A stretch of DNA of 64,000 nucleotides. Source: Acidovorax benzenivorans (GTDB lineage Bacteria > Pseudomonadota > Gammaproteobacteria > Burkholderiales > Burkholderiaceae_C). The stretch is taken from assembly GCF_028680575.1 (NCBI RefSeq), contig NZ_JAPCKI010000018.1, positions 41,414 through 105,413 on the forward strand, read 5' to 3'. This document shows positions 63,881-64,000 of this stretch, in pieces. The notes beneath the pieces are model-generated. The model was not told the DNA's origin, did no database searches, and saw only the letters and a program-made list of their open reading frames with translations. The stretch's first letter is position 1, and each line of letters opens with the position of its first letter. The position numbers and the translations under genes are program-made.

Positions 63881-64000
63881 TGCCAGTGCAAACGTGAGCA
63901 GCAGTGCCAGTCGAACATTGACCAGGGGCTGGAGCTGGTTCCATTAGAAGCCAGCTGTGGATAACTATAGGTTGGATGCTTCGGTAGGTCCTCCTTTTTT

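Overview
The window is a GC-rich bacterial chromosome segment, tightly packed with genes. Gene content and protein similarity suggest a betaproteobacterium of the order Burkholderiales, most likely Comamonadaceae (Acidovorax or a close relative). Pointers are the long minus-strand fatty-acid cluster, two five-gene branched-chain-type (Liv) ABC systems, a HutF/HutG-type histidine pathway, the small second IF-1 gene and two families of short interspersed repeats. The genus is inference. I see no rRNA, CRISPR, intact phage or insertion sequence. One tRNA (Pro, UGG) and one broken integrase remnant are present.

Left part (1-16.5 kb): a TRAP-transporter binding protein runs off the left edge and is divergent from an IclR regulator across a perfect 17-bp palindrome. 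From 16.5 kb down to 1.7 kb the minus strand carries an AraC regulator and a lipid/acyl-CoA cluster: fused enoyl-CoA hydratase/3-hydroxyacyl-CoA dehydrogenase, thiolase, two hotdog thioesterases, two acyl-CoA dehydrogenase-fold proteins (one is AidB-like), two SDRs, an MDR oxidoreductase, a GST, an ElaA acetyltransferase and Ogt. Together these make a beta-oxidation set whose distal end carries two alkylation-response genes.

Middle (16.5-45 kb): a plus-strand operon encodes a Lol/MacB-like ABC ATPase, an FtsX-type permease, a LolA-like periplasmic protein and an outer-membrane beta-barrel. Next come a liv system (binding protein, H, M, G, F) with an acyl-CoA ligase and a divergent Crp/Fnr regulator, a type-B carboxylesterase with an AraC regulator, and a housekeeping run selO-msrB-yciB-bolA-parvulin PPIase ending at a strong terminator. 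Then follow a DUF1624 membrane protein, tRNA-Pro, infA, an HPP-CBS protein, a second liv system, and psd with a small conserved neighbour.

Right part (45-60.4 kb): a complete histidine-utilisation locus on the minus strand. HutH, HutU, HutI, HutF and HutG convert histidine to glutamate plus formate, with HutD and the repressor HutC. Two ABC transporters are built in: a NitT/SsuABC-type system upstream of hutC, and a polar-amino-acid system that sits with an IclR regulator and a PhyH-family dioxygenase between hutU and hutD. Matching palindromes lie in front of the first transporter and hutH, which ties both to HutC. A different palindrome lies in front of the iclR sub-operon. The last 4 kb hold a CpxRA-like two-component system with a Spy/CpxP-like lipoprotein, a small unknown protein, and the integrase fragment.

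Two repeat families recur. R1 is about 100-120 bp, GC-rich and intergenic. R2 is about 50 bp and AT-richer, with both intergenic copies and R2-like patches inside reading frames.
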